A DNA stretch of 64,000 nt, taken from NCBI GenBank assembly GCA_948474755.1, contig CAOLHI010001434.1:124001-188000 (forward strand), read 5' to 3'. The DNA comes from Ctenosaura bakeri. Taxonomy: Eukaryota; Chordata; Lepidosauria; Squamata; Iguanidae. Under the pieces are notes generated by a model. That model did no database searches. It saw only the letters and a program-made list of their open reading frames with translations, and was not told where the DNA came from. Shown here piece by piece: positions 47,713 to 57,760 of this stretch; position 1 is the stretch's first letter, and every line of letters begins with the position of its first letter. The position numbers were made by a program, and so were the translations under genes.

Positions 47713-48205
47713 TTATTTCTTTGCTATTCACTGGAGTTGTGCAATCAGTTTGTCCAAATTCCACACTGAATCCAGTATATAGTGGATTGGGTTAGTTGGA
47801 TTAGGCCTGAGATGGTGAATGGGTCTGAAATGATTGAGGTCAATTCATCTATCTGGACATCAAAGAGCAGTACAAGAAGTTTATCTTCAAAATGTTGCAA
47901 AGAAAATGACAGGCATCAGAGGGAACAGCAGTGTTGGACTTTGTTTATAGATACTTCTAGCTTCAAGTCTCAAGTTAGAATTTCAGAAGTGCTTTGGTGA
48001 AGGGATGGTAAACAGTTTATACTAAGTTATCTCTCTCTTTCTCTTGGTTTTTTTTTTTTGTTTGTTTGTTTTTGTTTACAGTGGGGAAATTTTTGAAATG
48101 GCTTTGTTGCAGATCAGTGGGAATCTGGGGGTTAGTTTTCTTTATGTTGCCACTACACCATCTTCAATAGTCCTGTCCCAATCCTTTCAAAGTACAACAC
48201 TGTCC
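47713..48205. other. Unassigned AT-rich noncoding DNA
   Basis: About 0.5 kb with no recognised element. T-rich tract at 48047-48078. Confidence 0.4.
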
Positions 48206-48208
48206 TTC

Positions 48209-48345
48209 CTTATCTATTATATAAAAGTCGAAGTTTGTGAGTAAGTTTGTCTGTTTGTCTGTGTCAGGAAGGTGAAGAACTCATATGATCAGCCGTGTGA
48301 AGTGAGAAGACCTCATATGACTGGCTGCTTGTGAAAATTTTATTT
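48209..48345 (+). mobile_element. Possible Helitron 5' end
   Basis: TCTATTATATAAAAGTCGAA resembles the 5' terminus of vertebrate Helitrons, which start TC and lie after an A. No matching 3' hairpin plus CTRR end was identified, so the right boundary is unknown and the call is tentative. Confidence 0.3.
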
Positions 48346-48348
48346 CAT

Positions 48349-48410
48349 CTTGGGATTGGCAGTTCAGAAAGGGGCTTTAGAATTCTCAGCCACAGAGCTC
48401 AGATCAGTTG
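48349..48410. mobile_element. Family-B MITE fragment
   Basis: GGGATTGGCAGTTCAGAAAG and GGCTTTAGAATTCTCAGCCA match the central part of the family-B copies at 49948 and 57761. The termini are missing. Confidence 0.6.
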
Positions 48411-49164
48411 CTATGGAGACAAGGCCTAGCAACAAGAAGGAGGGCAGTGTATTCCCCTCAGGAACCCAACCTCTGCATATTAATAACTCTGAATACAGAT
48501 TGGATTGGGGAATATGGGGAAAAGTTACACATACTGGACACACAGGATCTCAAATCTACACATTTCAACCACATCTAATTCCTAAGGTAAGGTAAGCCCT
48601 AAGATATTTCTAACAATTATTACCTGTAAGAAAATAAAATCTCAGGCAACACCAGGTAAATATGCTAGCTGTTATATAATTGCCACATATTTAAATAAAT
48701 CTATGTTTTGGTACCAGAGTATTTTAGTAGTAGTTAGTATTCTATGTTTCCTGTCAGGTACATATACACCTTAAGTCTTAGTGCACACACATCATACACA
48801 CAGAGATTAGAATAAAGCAGATACAGTACAGATATTAGCAAATATAATTTTAATAAAGGAAACTAGAAAAGACATTAACTCAAGAAACCCTGGACCTACC
48901 TTTCTGAAACTTGGCAGGATTAATCCCATGTGATAACATACAAAGCCTCCAAATCATTTTTATGCATTAAAAAGTGGGGTTGGTGTGACAGATCTCTTTT
49001 CCCAGCTGCCCCCTGACCAATCTCCAACCTCTAGGAATCCAACCCCCTAGAAAACCCTGCCCGTACTTCACAAATTATTCCCTTGCTGGATTGGGTTACT
49101 GGGCTCCAGGGTGACTTTTTTAATGTGGACTTGTTGCTGTGTTGTTTTGTGGGTTCTTTAATTT
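48411..49164. other. Unassigned noncoding DNA
   Basis: About 0.75 kb with no recognised element or exon. Confidence 0.4.
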
Positions 49165-49716
49165 TGTTAGGCATGGCCTGACTCCAATTCAGGCTTCATA
49201 GACAGCCAAAGAAAGGTTTAAATTAACAAGAATGAATTTATTGGGCACAGCAGAAACAAATATAACAATCTCTAAATACATATGCAGTTCAAATCATAGG
49301 TAGCCCCCTCTTCTGTTCCAATCTACTATTCTGTCTCTATGCACTTAAAAGCCTCTCTGTCAGCTTCACCCTGTCAGTGCCAGTTCAAAATCCTATCTAC
49401 TTCAGACCCTGTCTCTTACACCTTGTCTCCTTACACTCTAAGGCAAGCATACATTCAATACATTCTAGTCCCCCACTGCCTACCTTCGCAGCCACTCTGA
49501 ACCCTGATCGGCTGCCTTCATGCCAGCCTGCCTCCTTCACAGTTGGTCATTTTAGTTTCCCAACACATCTCAATGGGAATCTCAGAGATTCAGCTTTCCA
49601 AAGTTTGATTAGAATTCAAGTGACAAATCAGTTCCAAACTGTCTGAACCAAAGCGGGACCCAATCCAAATAAGCAAACCAGCCTTCCAAACTGATTGGTC
49701 AGAGGAAGCTCTAACA
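49165..49716 (-). mobile_element. Probable solo LTR (family D)
   Basis: Inverted termini TGTTAG and CTAACA enclose 552 bp. On the minus strand a CCAATCAG box lies near 49698, a CTTTTAAG TATA-like box near 49350, and AATAAA at 49242-49237. This is the order expected of an LTR. The flanks (ATTT and GCTC) do not form a target duplication, so the boundaries or the call could be wrong. Confidence 0.5.
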
Positions 49717-49947
49717 GCTCTAATATTCATTTAACTCCCTCACTACTGATGGTATATTGCAGAATGACAAAAACAAATGGTTCTTGCTTCAAGGAGCTTA
49801 CAAAAATAGTGTTGATTGCATGAAAAAAAGCTGCAAAACAAAAAGTGGGGGAAAAGATCAGAAATCTTAAGTCATGACATAAATACTGTATCAATATATG
49901 TGGAACTAAGTACAAAAATTAAGACAGTACATATGAAGAGAAACCGA

Positions 49948-50149
49948 GGCCATTTCCTCACTACCCTGCTATTGTGCTATTATTCCACTTTCAACATCCT
50001 GTGGAATTCTGGGGTTTGTAGTTTACTGAGGCCAAAGAGCTCTCTGGCTGAGAATTCTAAAGGCCCCTCCCTAAACTGCAAACCCCAGGATTCCATAGGA
50101 TGTTGAAAATGGAATAATAGCACTATAACAATGTAGTGCAGAAATGGCC
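49948..50149. mobile_element. Fold-back MITE, family B copy 3
   Basis: Starts GGCCATTTCCTCACTACC and ends TAGTGCAGAAATGGCC. The long arms flank a centre with GGCCAAAGAGCTCTCTGGC, which is present in the longer subfamily (also 58411) and absent in the short one (47495). The flanking triplets are CGA and CTA, one mismatch from a 3-bp duplication. Confidence 0.85.
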
Positions 50150-50462
50150 CTAGTGACATTAAGGGAAGACATATGGCTAGGGAACAGGTACTAGTAACTG
50201 TTTCAGCACACATCAGTAGAGAAACTGAGCTGGAGGGAAAGAGACTTAGAAGTGGACTGCAGAACTGTTTAAGTAAAATTCCTTAGTTTTTGTTATATAA
50301 TTCTTACTTAATATTGGCTATGTTATCATGATAGCTATACCTGTTTTGTACTGATAACTACAACTACATGGGTGTTTGGACATAAATCTCATACTAAATA
50401 TGGAAAAAATGGCTTAACCAAAGGCATATCACCCCAACATCTGTCCTATCTTGCAAGGACAA
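50150..50462. other. Unassigned AT-rich noncoding DNA
   Basis: Lies between a MITE and the first recognisable copia coding sequence. No copia integrase or gag motif was recognised here. Confidence 0.4.
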
Positions 50463-51869
50463 TGGCAACATATGAACCTTCCACTGGGATTAAATTGAAA
50501 TACTGTCTACAGCAGAACCAAGTAAATAGAGAAAAGATGCACCAAGAGAAATAGAGGCTCTTCACAAAAATCAGACCTGGACATTCACAGAGCTAACTAT
50601 AGGCAAGAAGTCTGTACGATACAAATGGACATTCAAACTCAAAAAAAAGGGCAGAAGGGAAAACCCAACAATACAGAACCAAATTAGTAGACAAGGGCTA
50701 TTCACCAAAATATGGTGAGGACTATGAAGAGACCTTTGCTGCTACAATGAGAGAAAACATACTTCAATTTGGCAGCTTTCAGAAAGCTGCAGAGTGAACA
50801 TTTAGGTGTCAAGATTATCTTTTTAAATGGAGAAATCAATGAAATTATTTACATGGAACAATGGTCTTGATTTGAAAAACTAGGAAACAAGCCACTTGTA
50901 TGGAAACTTCAGAAAGTATTTATGCTCTAAAACAAACTACAAGAGCTTGGAATAAGAAACTAAAGAAGATGCTAACCAAAGAAAGCTTTATACAAGACAA
51001 ACCTGATCCTTGCCTCTATACACAGGAGAAAAATGATAGACGGACTTCTGTACTGACTTGTATTGATGATTTGATTTTGTCCTATCAACATGAAGCTAAT
51101 TGTGAGTAAATCACAAGCCACCTAAAGAAAGAAATTAAAGTGAAAAGGCTAGGAGACATAACTTATTACCTGGGAATACAAATAGAAAAAGAGGAAGATG
51201 GAAGCTATCTCCTTTGTCAATAGCACAAGATTCATGGCCTAGGATTCAAGATTCAAGATTCAGCTAGGATGTAAGGGAGTCGACCCAGTAGCCACACCTA
51301 TGGAAATAGACTACCTTGAGAAATATGAACCCAGTGAGCTTCTACCAAAAGAAAAAAAAAATGCCATATGAAAGTTGCTGTACATAATAACCAGCACATG
51401 ATCAGATATTTTCTCAGCAGCTTGAATTCTTTGTAGGAGAAATATCTCAAAAAATAAAAGAGACTAGAATGCAATTAAAAGAGTGGGTAGATATTTGAAG
51501 AGCACTGCATATCTAAAGTTAAAGCTACGAGCCATCAATAGTCCCAGACTAATAGTTTACAGAGGTGCAGATTGGGCCAGAGACTCTAAAGATCAGAAAA
51601 CTACCAGTTCTTTTATGAAAGTTGAACAGTTAGCCTCATGAACAAGAAACAAAATACAGGACCACTCTCATCTACTGAAGCAGGATATTCATCAGCTCCT
51701 CAAGCATACAAGGTATTTATGTAGCTATGCCAATTGCTGGAGGAACTTGGAATAACTGAACCAAAGCCTATAAAGCTTCTAGAATATAAGCAAGGCAGGT
51801 AGGGTCAATTCACACACCAAGGTCATTGATGTGAAATATCACCTGCTTTGAAATCTGCAAGAAAAGGAG

Positions 51870-52746
51870 AAAAAATGGTCCAGAGAAAGAAAAGTAAAAA
51901 GCTACAAGTTCTTAAATTAATTCCCCCCCCCCCAAACCGTCCTGCTCCCCTACATGATAAGCTCTTTGAAGCCACAGACATGTACCATCCTGCCCCAGTC
52001 CTCTGGAGAAAGGGCTGTGGGGGAGGCCAGAGTCAGCCACGGAGAGCTGGGCCTGGGCTGAGGGGCAGAGAATGGGAGAGACATCAGGGTCCTAAGCCTG
52101 GCCTGACATTCACACTCACATACACACACACACTACACAGCTACATGAAACCTCCTGGGATCTGTGTTCACATTACGCTTTGCCGGAATGCACCTTGGGA
52201 TGTCACCTAAACCCTGGATAAATCTGGCTGGGTGCCCCTATGCCACAGCCAGACCCCCAGGGGCCCCAAGAAAAGCCCTGAGGGTCTCCTGAAAGATCCG
52301 TCGGGGCAGGCCCCCCTCATTAGTATCTGTGACACTTGTTGGGGCCAAAATCCAAGAGTGCCTCTGTTGAAGGCAGGTGAGCTTCCTCCCATAGTCCCCA
52401 CTATTGGAGTGGTAGCTTGCTAGAGGTCCCTGTAGGGGTGGTGCTGGTGATCTGGGGATGAATTATTCAATGTGTTGTACCATTTTTTCCCCTCTTTTTT
52501 TCAATTTTTTACTGGTAGAAACAGTATAAACTATTGGACAAAAAAGAAACCCTTTCCTGTCAAAGGCTAAAATGAAACAACTGTTTGTAGAACCCTGACT
52601 TTGCCTGTCTCGTGTAGAAGTATGAGACTTTTTCTTTATGTGTGAACTTGAGCCTTAATCATCCACTAACAGGTTGAGTTTGTCTGAAGGTTGTTACAGG
52701 AATGCATTATTAAAAGGGATTTTAAGCATTTTTAAAAAAAGAAAAA
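51870..52746 (+). mobile_element. Retrocopied transcript inserted in copia
   Basis: The 877-bp segment is flanked by an identical 20-bp direct repeat (51850-51869 and 52747-52766, starting GAAATCTGC). It ends in an A-rich tail (52732-52746) preceded about 20 bp upstream by ATTAAA. Copia coding sequence reads across the site when the insert and one repeat are removed. These are marks of LINE-driven retroposition of a polyadenylated RNA. The body is single-copy-looking, GC-rich at 51990-52420, with no intact ORF and no SINE promoter. It most resembles a 5'-truncated processed pseudogene consisting mainly of a 3' UTR. I could not identify the source gene. Confidence 0.75.
52707..52712 (+). promoter_or_regulatory. 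ATTAAA polyadenylation signal of the retrocopy
   Basis: A variant poly(A) signal about 20-25 bp before the A-rich tail, as expected at the 3' end of a processed transcript. Confidence 0.6.
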
Positions 52747-52880
52747 GAAATCTGCAAGAAAAGGAGTGCACTGAGATGAAATGTTGTCAACTGAAAGAGA
52801 TGATTACATACATTCTTACCAAACCATTTCCTAGAGACCACTTCCAGTTCCTAAGACAAAAGATGAATCTTTGGGACTAA

Positions 52881-53165
52881 AACACCTGTCTCTGAGAATG
52901 GATGTTGGAAACAAAGAGCTCATCAACATTTACATTAAGTGATTAGTGAGAGGGGGATTCTAGATAATGCCTGTCCTTAGCTTCATTCAAGCTTTTTGCT
53001 ACCTTCTTAAATGCAGAGGTCACTTCACACCAATTCAAGAAATTAATCCCTGTTCATTTTTGTCTGGGAAGGAGGCATATGTGGGGCTTCAACCAGAATA
53101 ACAACTGCTAATTTTCACCCACCCATAAGAGCCCTTTTAGGGACTGTCTTAACCAAATATAAGAA
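52881..53165. other. Possible copia 3' end and unassigned sequence
   Basis: The region just past the pol stop could hold a polypurine tract (GAGAGGGGGA at 52947-52956) and a decayed 3' LTR. No matching upstream LTR is in view, so no boundary can be given. Confidence 0.3.
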
Positions 53166-53167
53166 AT

Positions 53168-53188
53168 ACACACACACACACACACACA
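53168..53188. repeat. (CA)n microsatellite
   Basis: About 10 CA units. Confidence 0.95.
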
Positions 53189-53205
53189 TATGAGAACATA
53201 AACAC

Positions 53206-53279
<74 letters not shown>
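53206..53279. repeat. Compound (GATA)n(GACA)n(GATA)n microsatellite
   Basis: About three GATA units, seven GACA units and eight GATA units in an uninterrupted array. GATA/GACA repeats are the Bkm motif first described from snake satellite DNA. Confidence 0.97.
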
Positions 53280-54674
53280 TTACAAGAGTATCCAGAGTAA
53301 TTACCTGTTTGTAGCACAAGCTCTTATTGAATTACCCCTGCTGCGCTCTGCTTAATATAGGTATCAAATACTCCTACAAGAAAGAAAAGCAGAAAGGGCA
53401 TCTGTGTATATGCAAGGACTAGATAATTAAGTTTGTCACAGTGTAAAAATGTATAATTTGTGCACCTCGGCCTATGAAAACCAAGGTAAAAACACAGGGG
53501 AGAAGTTAAATGCCTATGCATTTATCCTTTATTTATTTATTTTTCCCTTTGGAAAAGTATCATTAGAGCCAGTGGGATATCTAAGATTAAGTGAAATTTT
53601 TAAGCAGCCTTCTAACTTTAACCCTTCAAATAGTTATCTCCTATATTTTGCAACTCTTATGAATGCCAGCTGCAACTACTACAAGTTTGTCTTAATATCT
53701 CTTGGGACTTTAATTTATTCTCCTGGAAGGCCTAAATACAAGCTTTTGTTTTCAAGTGGTGCAGTCATATACCAGGTAGGTGCAAAATGTTCAGATCCAG
53801 AGAGACACTTTTCTGCAATAAATAAATAACTTTATTAGGAAATCAGAAATTTTATGATTTGAAACAGAAAGGAAAAGGTAAAAAGTTCTTAACCTAGTCT
53901 CCAGGGGAGGTGGAATTGGGGAAGATTATAGCTGCTCTAGTTACAGAGGTGTAAAATTTAGAAGTCTGCTTCCAAAACCAGTGACATAATCTGGGAGGCA
54001 AAGTAGCCTCCATTGAAGGAAAGTAAGAATTTATTCTATAACTACATTTTTTTCCAAAGGGAAACTCATATTGCATCTTAATTGCCTGAGAAATTCCTAA
54101 AAGAAATTTCCCACGCCTTACTAAGGGGAGTTGGGGATTGTTCAAGGTTTATAAAATGGTGCTTCCCATTCCTGATGAGTTAAGCATGCAACTAAGTGTA
54201 TATCTACACCAGGGCTCTCTCCCATTTCCAATATGGATTATTCTTGTTCTAGTTTGGCTGCTCTTAAACCACACATGTCTATTTTAATCCAGCTTGGAAC
54301 TGGAAATACAAGCCACATGAGTCCTCCATCATGGATCCAAGCCAGGTTTATCTGCCACGGTCATATGTTTGCTGCATCAAATTATGTTTGACAAGCTTCA
54401 TTATCTAGTCCCTGTGTAACTTGCAGCAGTTGTGGGATTTTTTCCCACTGTTATGAAAGCATACATCCATATACATATTCTGGCTGTTTGCAAAAACTGC
54501 AGACTAAAATTTAGCTTTTTGAAAATTGTCTCAAAGCCCTCAGGCATATAAAAAGTCTAATGTAAAACTGGATTGGGATGAACAGTGTGTGCAGATTTAG
54601 ACTGAAGTAAAGTAACATTATTTTCTCTGTGTAGTTTCAGTGTTCCAAAATGAAAAGACACTAAGTGGCAGGAC
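53280..54674. other. Unassigned AT-rich noncoding DNA
   Basis: About 1.4 kb with no recognised element. The 126-codon plus-strand frame at 53449-53829 has no recognised domain and lacks gene context. Confidence 0.4.
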
Positions 54675-54677
54675 TTA

Positions 54678-55143
54678 GGCCCTTTTCACACACGGGTGGC
54701 GGAACGGGGCAAGCCACACCAAAACGGGGCTTACCTTGTTCCGTCATCGTGCGGAGCAGCACATTTCACTGCTCTACACGCAGCAGCATCCCGCAGCGCC
54801 CAAAATGGTGGATTTTGACTGGCGGAGCCTCTCCGCCAATCGGAGAAGCTCACCAGCCAGAAATCCTGCCACCTGCCCGATCTGCAGGGATGCCCTTTCG
54901 TGCATCCGTAAATCCATACAGGCGCTGCAACGGGGCTGGATGCCCCGTGCCTTTGAAAAACCACATAAAACCACATAAAATGTGGTTTTTCAAAAGCATG
55001 CGGCGCCACCACTTGTGGGCGCCCGACCGTGGATTGGCGTGTGGATTTACTCGCAAGTAATCCACCCTAATTCGCGTAACAGTGTAGACAATCTCCGTGA
55101 AGGTCGATCTACACCGTTTTTTAAACCCCATGTGAAAAGGGCC
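54678..55143. mobile_element. CpG-rich MITE with family-A termini and a distinct interior
   Basis: Starts GGCCCTTTTCACACACG and ends CATGTGAAAAGGGCC, 466 bp, with an exact TTA direct repeat at 54675-54677 and 55144-55146. The terminal repeats match the other family-A elements after CpG decay, but the interior is different. It contains a hairpin of the AAAACCACAT/ATGTGGTTTT type at 54957-54992 and shows no AGGTAAGTG motif. The 3-bp TTA duplication points to a PIF/Harbinger-type transposase as driver. Open frames of 80-131 codons on both strands are by-products of GC content. Confidence 0.85.
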
Positions 55144-55146
55144 TTA

Positions 55147-56119
55147 GAATCAACCAGGAAAGCTCCTTCTGAGAAGTTTCTTTTCTCCATACCACTGAGG
55201 GGGTTTTGAACTAAGTGCTGAAAATGTTACAGTATTTGTTATTCCAGGAAAGACAGAGGCCTAAATCCAAACACTAGTTCCCACTAGAGAAGAACCATTG
55301 AGTCAGCTGCTGAATGACCAGTCCACCTTTACACAAATACAATTGATTTAATCGGTCAACACAAGTTGGTACTCACATTTGAATTTAGGCAAGATTTTCA
55401 AAGCACTTATATGTAGCTTATTATTATTTATCTTTGAATTACATAGGCTACATGTTAAGAAGCCACCCTCCTCAAGTGCTATGTAAGAACAGCAATAAAA
55501 TAACAATAAGAGTCATACAAGGAAGTCCTACAAGACACAGCAGAAGTCAAACAAGATACAACAACAGCAGAACTCATACAAGGAACAGTAATTGTTTTGG
55601 CTATATAAAATCTAGTCATAGACAACTCCCTGGAATTGTTGAAGAGATGGTTAAAGGGATACACGTGAAGAGAAAGACAGATTTCCTTTGCTGATTTCCC
55701 AACTAAGGTTCAGGGTGTATAAAATGGTAGTTGCCAAGTCAATCAGGTCAAGATAATTGCAGACTAGTATCTATGCACATTTTTAAATTATTTTTAATTC
55801 TTATTTTTAATTCATTTTTTCAAAATGAAAAAAAATGATGGCTTCATTGGCTTTCGGCTATAAATCCCACATATTCACAAAAACACTATATCTCTGGTTA
55901 TATATGCATTATAGACTTATACTGTCAGTGAAACCTGAATATTTTTCTGTCAAAGATCAAAAAGTGAAGTATGGCATTTAGAATGATACATATCAATGCT
56001 CATACATACATATATTAAAACTAACAGACATAATCCCATACATGTCTATTCAAGAATATTCTTAGTGAGGTCACTGGGGCTTGCTCTAAAGAAAATGTTA
56101 TAGTAGGAATGAGAACAAC
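55147..56119. other. Unassigned AT-rich noncoding DNA
   Basis: About 1 kb with no recognised repeat or exon. Confidence 0.4.
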
Positions 56120-56190
56120 GTAGCCTTCCCGATACTGTTGGACTGCAGTTCCCAGCATTCCTCACCACTGACTATGCCAGCAAGGTCTAG
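56120..56190. repeat. Fragment of an old interspersed repeat
   Basis: TGTTGGACTGCAGTTCCCAG followed by CATTCCTCACCACTGACTAT matches a motif widespread in amniote DNA-transposon fragments. The ends are not defined. Confidence 0.45.
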
Positions 56191-57399
56191 TGGCTAACTG
56201 CAATACAACAAGATCAACTTATTTACAAACAAGTATCTGAACCATCAGAATTTACATTGTTGTCTGAATTAGAACAGGGGGTATTCCAGTGCTGTTGATA
56301 GATTCTTGAAATGCAACATTTTTCATCATTTTACATTATCTATTTTCCTTGATATTTTTGTTCTTAGAGCCACTGATCATTCAGCATCTGCATCTTTCAG
56401 CATAATGCATGATCATCCCTGCTTCAAATAACCTTGTCCTTTAGATGACAAGTGCACTTGTGTATGGATACATTGTGCGAACTGACTCCATCTTCCTTGT
56501 TAAGTGGAGACAAGGAAGACTATTAAGAATTTATTCAAAAATTTATTTGGCCTTCATTCAAATGAAATGAATTCATTGTACCAAAGTAGCTAGACTGAAA
56601 TTTTAAAGTTCATGCTCTAAGACTGTTCTTGAAAAACTATGGTATTCTCATAGGCTTGTGATTCAGATTTGCCAGTGCATTTACAACCATGTTTTAACAA
56701 CTTTTACTTGAATTAAGACTCAGTGGTTTTCAATGAAATTAGCTTCCAAGTAACTATTCTTGCAATTCTGTCTTTAGTCATGATTTGAAAATCTACAAAA
56801 AAGGTCATTAATATAGCTCTGCAGGCATGCCATCTGACAACATTTAGAAAGGAGGATCTTACTATGTTGACTACTTCCTGCTTGGTAACACATTCATATA
56901 TAGCTTGTATTATTAATTTCACAGTGTAATTTTTTCCCCTTCTAATATGAGTATTAACCATGGCTTCCCCAACTTGGTACCTATTAAATTATTTGAAGTA
57001 CAACTGCAATTGGTGTGGGTAGTGGCCAGAAATTATGAAACTTGTTGTTCAAAGCATCTGATGAAGAGGCACCAGGTGAGGGGAGGCTATTAGAGAGTAA
57101 TCATTTGATCAGTTGCCTATTATACTCCTTTGAGCCTCACACATAATGGCACAGGATCTTCCATGGCTAAACAATGAAATGTCAGCCTTTAGAGTCATGA
57201 ACAGTATATATCTGAATTTCAGTCACTGAAGGAAAAAAACTAAGGGGTGTTTACCCTGACATCCTGATTGTGTGTTTTTCATTGGTGTGGTCACAGTAAT
57301 GTGGATTAGACTTATCTTTCATTTGATCCAATAGGACACGTTATGTTACATTTTTATACTATCATATAGAGTCGTTCCCATAGTTTTCTGTGTCCTTGG
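56191..57399. other. Unassigned AT-rich noncoding DNA
   Basis: About 1.2 kb with no recognised repeat or exon. Confidence 0.4.
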
Positions 57400-57625
57400 C
57401 AGCTTTAGTACAAATAGCAATAGCATGTGTATTTCTATTCCACTTATCGGCTAAGTGCTCTCTAAGTAGTTTACAATGTGTTAGCTAATTGTCCCCAACA
57501 AGCTGAGTACTCATTTTACTAACTTGCAGGAGGCTGAGTCAACCTGGAGCCTGGCAGGATCAAACTCACAACCTTGTGGCTACAGTACTGGCATTTAACC
57601 ACTGCATTACCAGGGCTCACTGAAG
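57400..57625 (-). mobile_element. tRNA-derived squamate SINE with GCTATT-type tail
   Basis: On the minus strand it starts GAGCCCTGGTAATGCAGTGG, a tRNA-like head with the A box in place. The B-box-like GAGTTTGATCCTGCCAGGCT follows, then GGTTGACTCAGCCTCCTGCA, and it ends in a GCTATTGCTATTTG tail (plus strand 57412-57426). This SINE type is common in lizards and snakes and differs from the Sauria type in its 3' tail. Confidence 0.8.
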
Positions 57626-57690
57626 GAAAATCAGAGCCAGAATGCCACCCAAAAAAAAAACAAAAAACAACTTAACTTGACAACGTCCAA

Positions 57691-57758
57691 CAAGAAAACA
57701 TCTCCATCCTTTTCAGTAGTTCCTTGCACTACTGAAAAGGATGGAGATATTTTCTTGC
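57691..57758. repeat. Near-perfect hairpin with 30-bp arms
   Basis: 57691-57720 and 57729-57758 are reverse complements with one mismatch, separated by 8 bp. The arm sequence (core TCTCCATCCTTTTCAGTAGT) is not a recognised transposon terminus. It sits 3 bp before the large palindrome that follows. Confidence 0.95.
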
Positions 57759-57760
57759 AG

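Larger units (their letters stand above)
50463..52880 (+). pseudogene. Ty1/copia pol remnant (RT-RNase H), interrupted
   Basis: Decayed LTR-retrotransposon pol of the Ty1/copia type. Visible blocks, in order: EIEALHKNQTW-like sequence near 50545, the KGYSPKYGEDYEETFA region near 50690, YALKQTTRAWNKKL at 50920-50961, DPCLYT near 51003, and a CIDDLI box near 51060 corresponding to the YVDDL catalytic motif. YLGIQIEKE follows near 51169. RNase H-like blocks include ADWARDSKDQ near 51572 and the end ILTKPFPRDHFQFLRQKM at about 52814-52868, with a stop at 52878-52880. Many stops and frameshifts show it is dead. An 877-bp retrocopy with its duplication splits the C-terminal part at 51870-52766. Copia elements are far rarer than Gypsy in amniotes, which makes this remnant notable. 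Confidence 0.88.

Noticed and set aside
54665..55209. Several 66-131-codon frames on both strands
   Set aside because: Confined to or crossing the CpG-rich MITE; no recognisable domain.
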